A stretch of 64,000 bases of DNA, from NCBI GenBank assembly GCA_028285415.1, contig JANQPF010000005.1:434001-498000 (forward strand), read 5' to 3'. Of this stretch, positions 62,151 to 64,000 are shown piece after piece. A program made the translations under genes and the position numbers. The notes beneath the pieces were generated by a model, which saw nothing but the letters and a program-made list of their open reading frames with translations, had not been told where the DNA came from and did no database searches. How positions within the stretch are numbered: the stretch's first letter is position 1; each line of letters opens with the position of its first letter. This DNA is from Pseudomonadales bacterium. GTDB lineage: Bacteria; Pseudomonadota; Gammaproteobacteria; Pseudomonadales; Azotimanducaceae.

Positions 62151-64000
62151 ATGTCAGAAGCCGCGGACAGCGCGCAATTCTCTTTTGTCGAAATGGAACA
62201 CGCCATTCTCGAAGTCTGGGATAAGACGGGCGCGTTTCAGCAGACGCTGGACAATACCAAGGAGAAAAAGCCCTACATTTTTTACGACGGCCCGCCGTTT
62301 GCGACCGGTCTGCCGCACCACGGGCACCTCGTTGCCAGCACTATCAAGGACATCGTGCCGCGCTACTGGACGATGAACGGCCGGTATGTGCTGCGCCGTT
62401 TCGGCTGGGACTGCCATGGATTGCCTATCGAGCACGAGATCGACAAGCAGCTCAACATGTCGGCGCAGCAGGCGGTCGACGAGCTGGGCGTTGCCGGCTA
62501 CAACAACGAATGTCGCGCGATTGTGCAGCGCTATGTGAAAGAGTGGCGCCATACGATCACCCGCCTGGGCCGCTGGATCGATTTCGACAACGACTATAAG
62601 ACCATGGATACCGACTACATGGAGTCGGTCTGGTGGGTGTTCAAACAGCTGTGGGATGCGGATCTCATCTATCAGGGCGTCAAAGTCATGCCCATCTCTA
62701 CCGCTCTTGCCACTCCGCTTGCGAATTTCGAGGCGACCTCCAATTACGTCGACGTGCAGGATCCCGCCATCACGGTGCTGTTCAAGCTGGCTGAGGAAGA
62801 CGCCTATATTGCCGCGTGGACGACCACGCCCTGGACGCTGCCTTCCAATCTGGCGCTCTGCGTCGGCGACGACATCGACTACGTGCTTGCGCATGACGAA
62901 ACACTGGGCGCGGACATCTATTTTGCCGAGGAGCGTCTGGCTGACTATGGCGAGCTGAGCGTCAAGGCCAGAGTGAAAGGCAGCGATCTGGTCGGCAAGT
63001 CGTACGAACCGATGTTCCCGTATTTTGCGGAACAGCAGGCCGCAGGCGCATTTGTCGTCGTCAGCGACGAATACGTCACCACAGAAAGCGGCACCGGGAT
63101 TGTGCATCAAGCGCCCGCGTTCGGTGAAGACGACTATCGGGTGCTGCGCGCTCACGACATCGAAGCGTTTGCCTGCCCCGTGACCTTGGAAGGCATTTTC
63201 ACGGACGAGGTGACGGACTTTGCCGGCAGCTACGTCAAAGACGCGGACAAGGACATCATCCGGCATCTCAAAGACGCCGGCGTGCTCTACCGCCAGGACG
63301 TCATCCAGCACAGCTATCCATACTGCTACCGTTCGGATACGCCGCTCATCTACCGCGCCATTCCATCGTGGTACGTGAGCGTCGCGCCCCTGCGGGAAAA
63401 GCTCCTGGCCAACAACCAGGAAGTGCACTGGGTGCCGGGCCACATCAAAGACGGACGCTTCGGGAACTGGCTCGAAGGTGCCATTGATTGGTCGATCTCA
63501 CGCAACCGCGTATGGGGCACGCCGCTGCCCGTCTGGATCAACGACACGACGGATAACGCCGTGTGCATGGGCTCCATCGAGGAGCTGGCGAGCTACACCG
63601 GCGTTACGGTAGACGACCTGCACCGCGAATTCGTCGATCCGCTCGAGTTTTCGATCGACGGCGAGGAAGGCACCTACCGGCGTATCAGCGAGGTGCTCGA
63701 CTGCTGGTTCGAGTCCGGGTCGATGCCCTACGCGCAGCTGCATTATCCATTCGAGAACGCCAACGTCTTCGCCGCGGGCTTTCCCGCGGAGTTCATTGCC
63801 GAAGGTCTCGACCAGACTCGCGGCTGGTTTTACACCCTCATGGTGCTGGCAACGGCCATCTACGACAAACCGGCGTTTCGCAACGTCATCGTCAACGGCA
63901 TGGTGATGGCCGAAGACGGCAAGAAGATGTCGAAGCGGTTGCGCAACTACACGCCGCCGGACGAGCTCATGGAGCGCTACGGCGCCGATGCCCTGCGCCT
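62151..64000 (+). CDS. ileS: Isoleucyl-tRNA synthetase, type 2 (eukaryote-like), 3' end missing
   Basis: Class I synthetase open from ATG 62151 to the window edge (616 codons; full length should be about 1050). The signature motif is FATGLPHHGHL (HHGH), and the KMSK loop is DGKKMSKRLRNY near the end, Arg in place of the final Ser as in type-2 enzymes. GRWIDFDNDYKTMD and KVMPISTALATPLANFE are also characteristic of the eukaryote-like IleS2 group. The editing domain is present (WTTTPWTLPSNLAL; TESGTGIVHQAPAFGEDDY). Type-2 enzymes are known for low mupirocin sensitivity; for this protein that is an inference. Because the gene runs off the window, other ileS copies cannot be excluded. Confidence 0.96.
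   Translation, partial: MSEAADSAQFSFVEMEHAILEVWDKTGAFQQTLDNTKEKKPYIFYDGPPFATGLPHHGHLVASTIKDIVPRYWTMNGRYVLRRFGWDCHGLPIEHEIDKQLNMSAQQAVDELGVAGYNNECRAIVQRYVKEWRHTITRLGRWIDFDNDYKTMDTDYMESVWWVFKQLWDADLIYQGVKVMPISTALATPLANFEATSNYVDVQDPAITVLFKLAEEDAYIAAWTTTPWTLPSNLALCVGDDIDYVLAHDETLGADIYFAEERLADYGELSVKARVKGSDLVGKSYEPMFPYFAEQQAAGAFVVVSDEYVTTESGTGIVHQAPAFGEDDYRVLRAHDIEAFACPVTLEGIFTDEVTDFAGSYVKDADKDIIRHLKDAGVLYRQDVIQHSYPYCYRSDTPLIYRAIPSWYVSVAPLREKLLANNQEVHWVPGHIKDGRFGNWLEGAIDWSISRNRVWGTPLPVWINDTTDNAVCMGSIEELASYTGVTVDDLHREFVDPLEFSIDGEEGTYRRISEVLDCWFESGSMPYAQLHYPFENANVFAAGFPAEFIAEGLDQTRGWFYTLMVLATAIYDKPAFRNVIVNGMVMAEDGKKMSKRLRNYTPPDELMERYGADALR

Overview
The window is about 64 kb of high-GC, gene-dense chromosome from what looks like a Gram-negative, probably gammaproteobacterial and probably aquatic, organism. 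The clues are leuS-lptE-holA in the usual gammaproteobacterial order, LPS-related lptE and an LpxH-like enzyme, two RND efflux systems, large TonB-dependent receptors with periplasmic signal peptides, an OxyR whose two redox cysteines fall at the same residue numbers as in E. coli, and a methionine aminotransferase/omega-amidase pair of the YbdL/YafV type. I cannot name the genus. I see no tRNA or rRNA genes, IS elements, prophage genes or CRISPR array. Both ends cut through aminoacyl-tRNA synthetase genes: leuS lacks its 5' end and a type-2 ileS lacks its 3' end.

Layout. 1-3.9 kb: leuS, lptE, holA. 4.1-7.2 kb: a membrane-linked class-III aminotransferase with a C-terminal Mpo1/DUF962-like domain, facing an LpxH-like phosphoesterase across a shared terminator. 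7.4-16.8 kb: two complete RND pump/adaptor pairs on opposite strands, converging on a periplasmic PRC-barrel/EF-hand protein. 17.1-20.0 kb: a TonB receptor. 20.1-24.5 kb: a histidine phosphatase, an orphan CobS/CobT AAA+/VWA pair, an ABM-domain protein and a NUDIX hydrolase. 24.5-31.0 kb: two paralogous TonB receptors in tandem, each with its own TTGACA/TATAAG promoter. 31.3-32.0 kb: a cold-shock type RRM protein and a NIPSNAP protein.

32.0-40.6 kb is one minus-strand unit of seven genes. A MoxR ATPase and a CoxE-like VWA protein lead directly into a complete oligopeptide ABC transporter (OppA-B-C-D-F). Its OppC carries a fibronectin-III-like insertion and its OppA appears to be membrane-anchored. 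40.8-46.5 kb: tesB and an S-adenosylmethionine/methionine block in which ahcY and an ArsR-methyltransferase regulator diverge from ybdL-yafV-cytochrome c across a near-perfect 20-bp palindrome. 46.8-53.1 kb: a CHASE2-PAS-GGDEF-EAL protein, an LRAT/PLAAT-like protein preceded by an 11-bp tandem repeat, an RluA-type pseudouridine synthase, oxyR and a membrane SGNH hydrolase.

53.1-55.8 kb: a rubrerythrin / Fe-S oxidoreductase / DUF3501 cluster with an OxyR-like half-site upstream, divergent from a MATE-DMT-crotonase run preceded by a Fur-like box. 58.8-62.0 kb: idi (no ordinary start codon), a GlsB-type membrane protein, two luciferase-like oxidoreductases and a small hypothetical gene. The best candidates for something undescribed are the MoxR-VWA-Opp operon with its modified permease and binding protein, the aminotransferase-Mpo1-like fusion, and the palindrome-centred methionine-cycle module. 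All functional claims rest on reading motifs; no database search was run.
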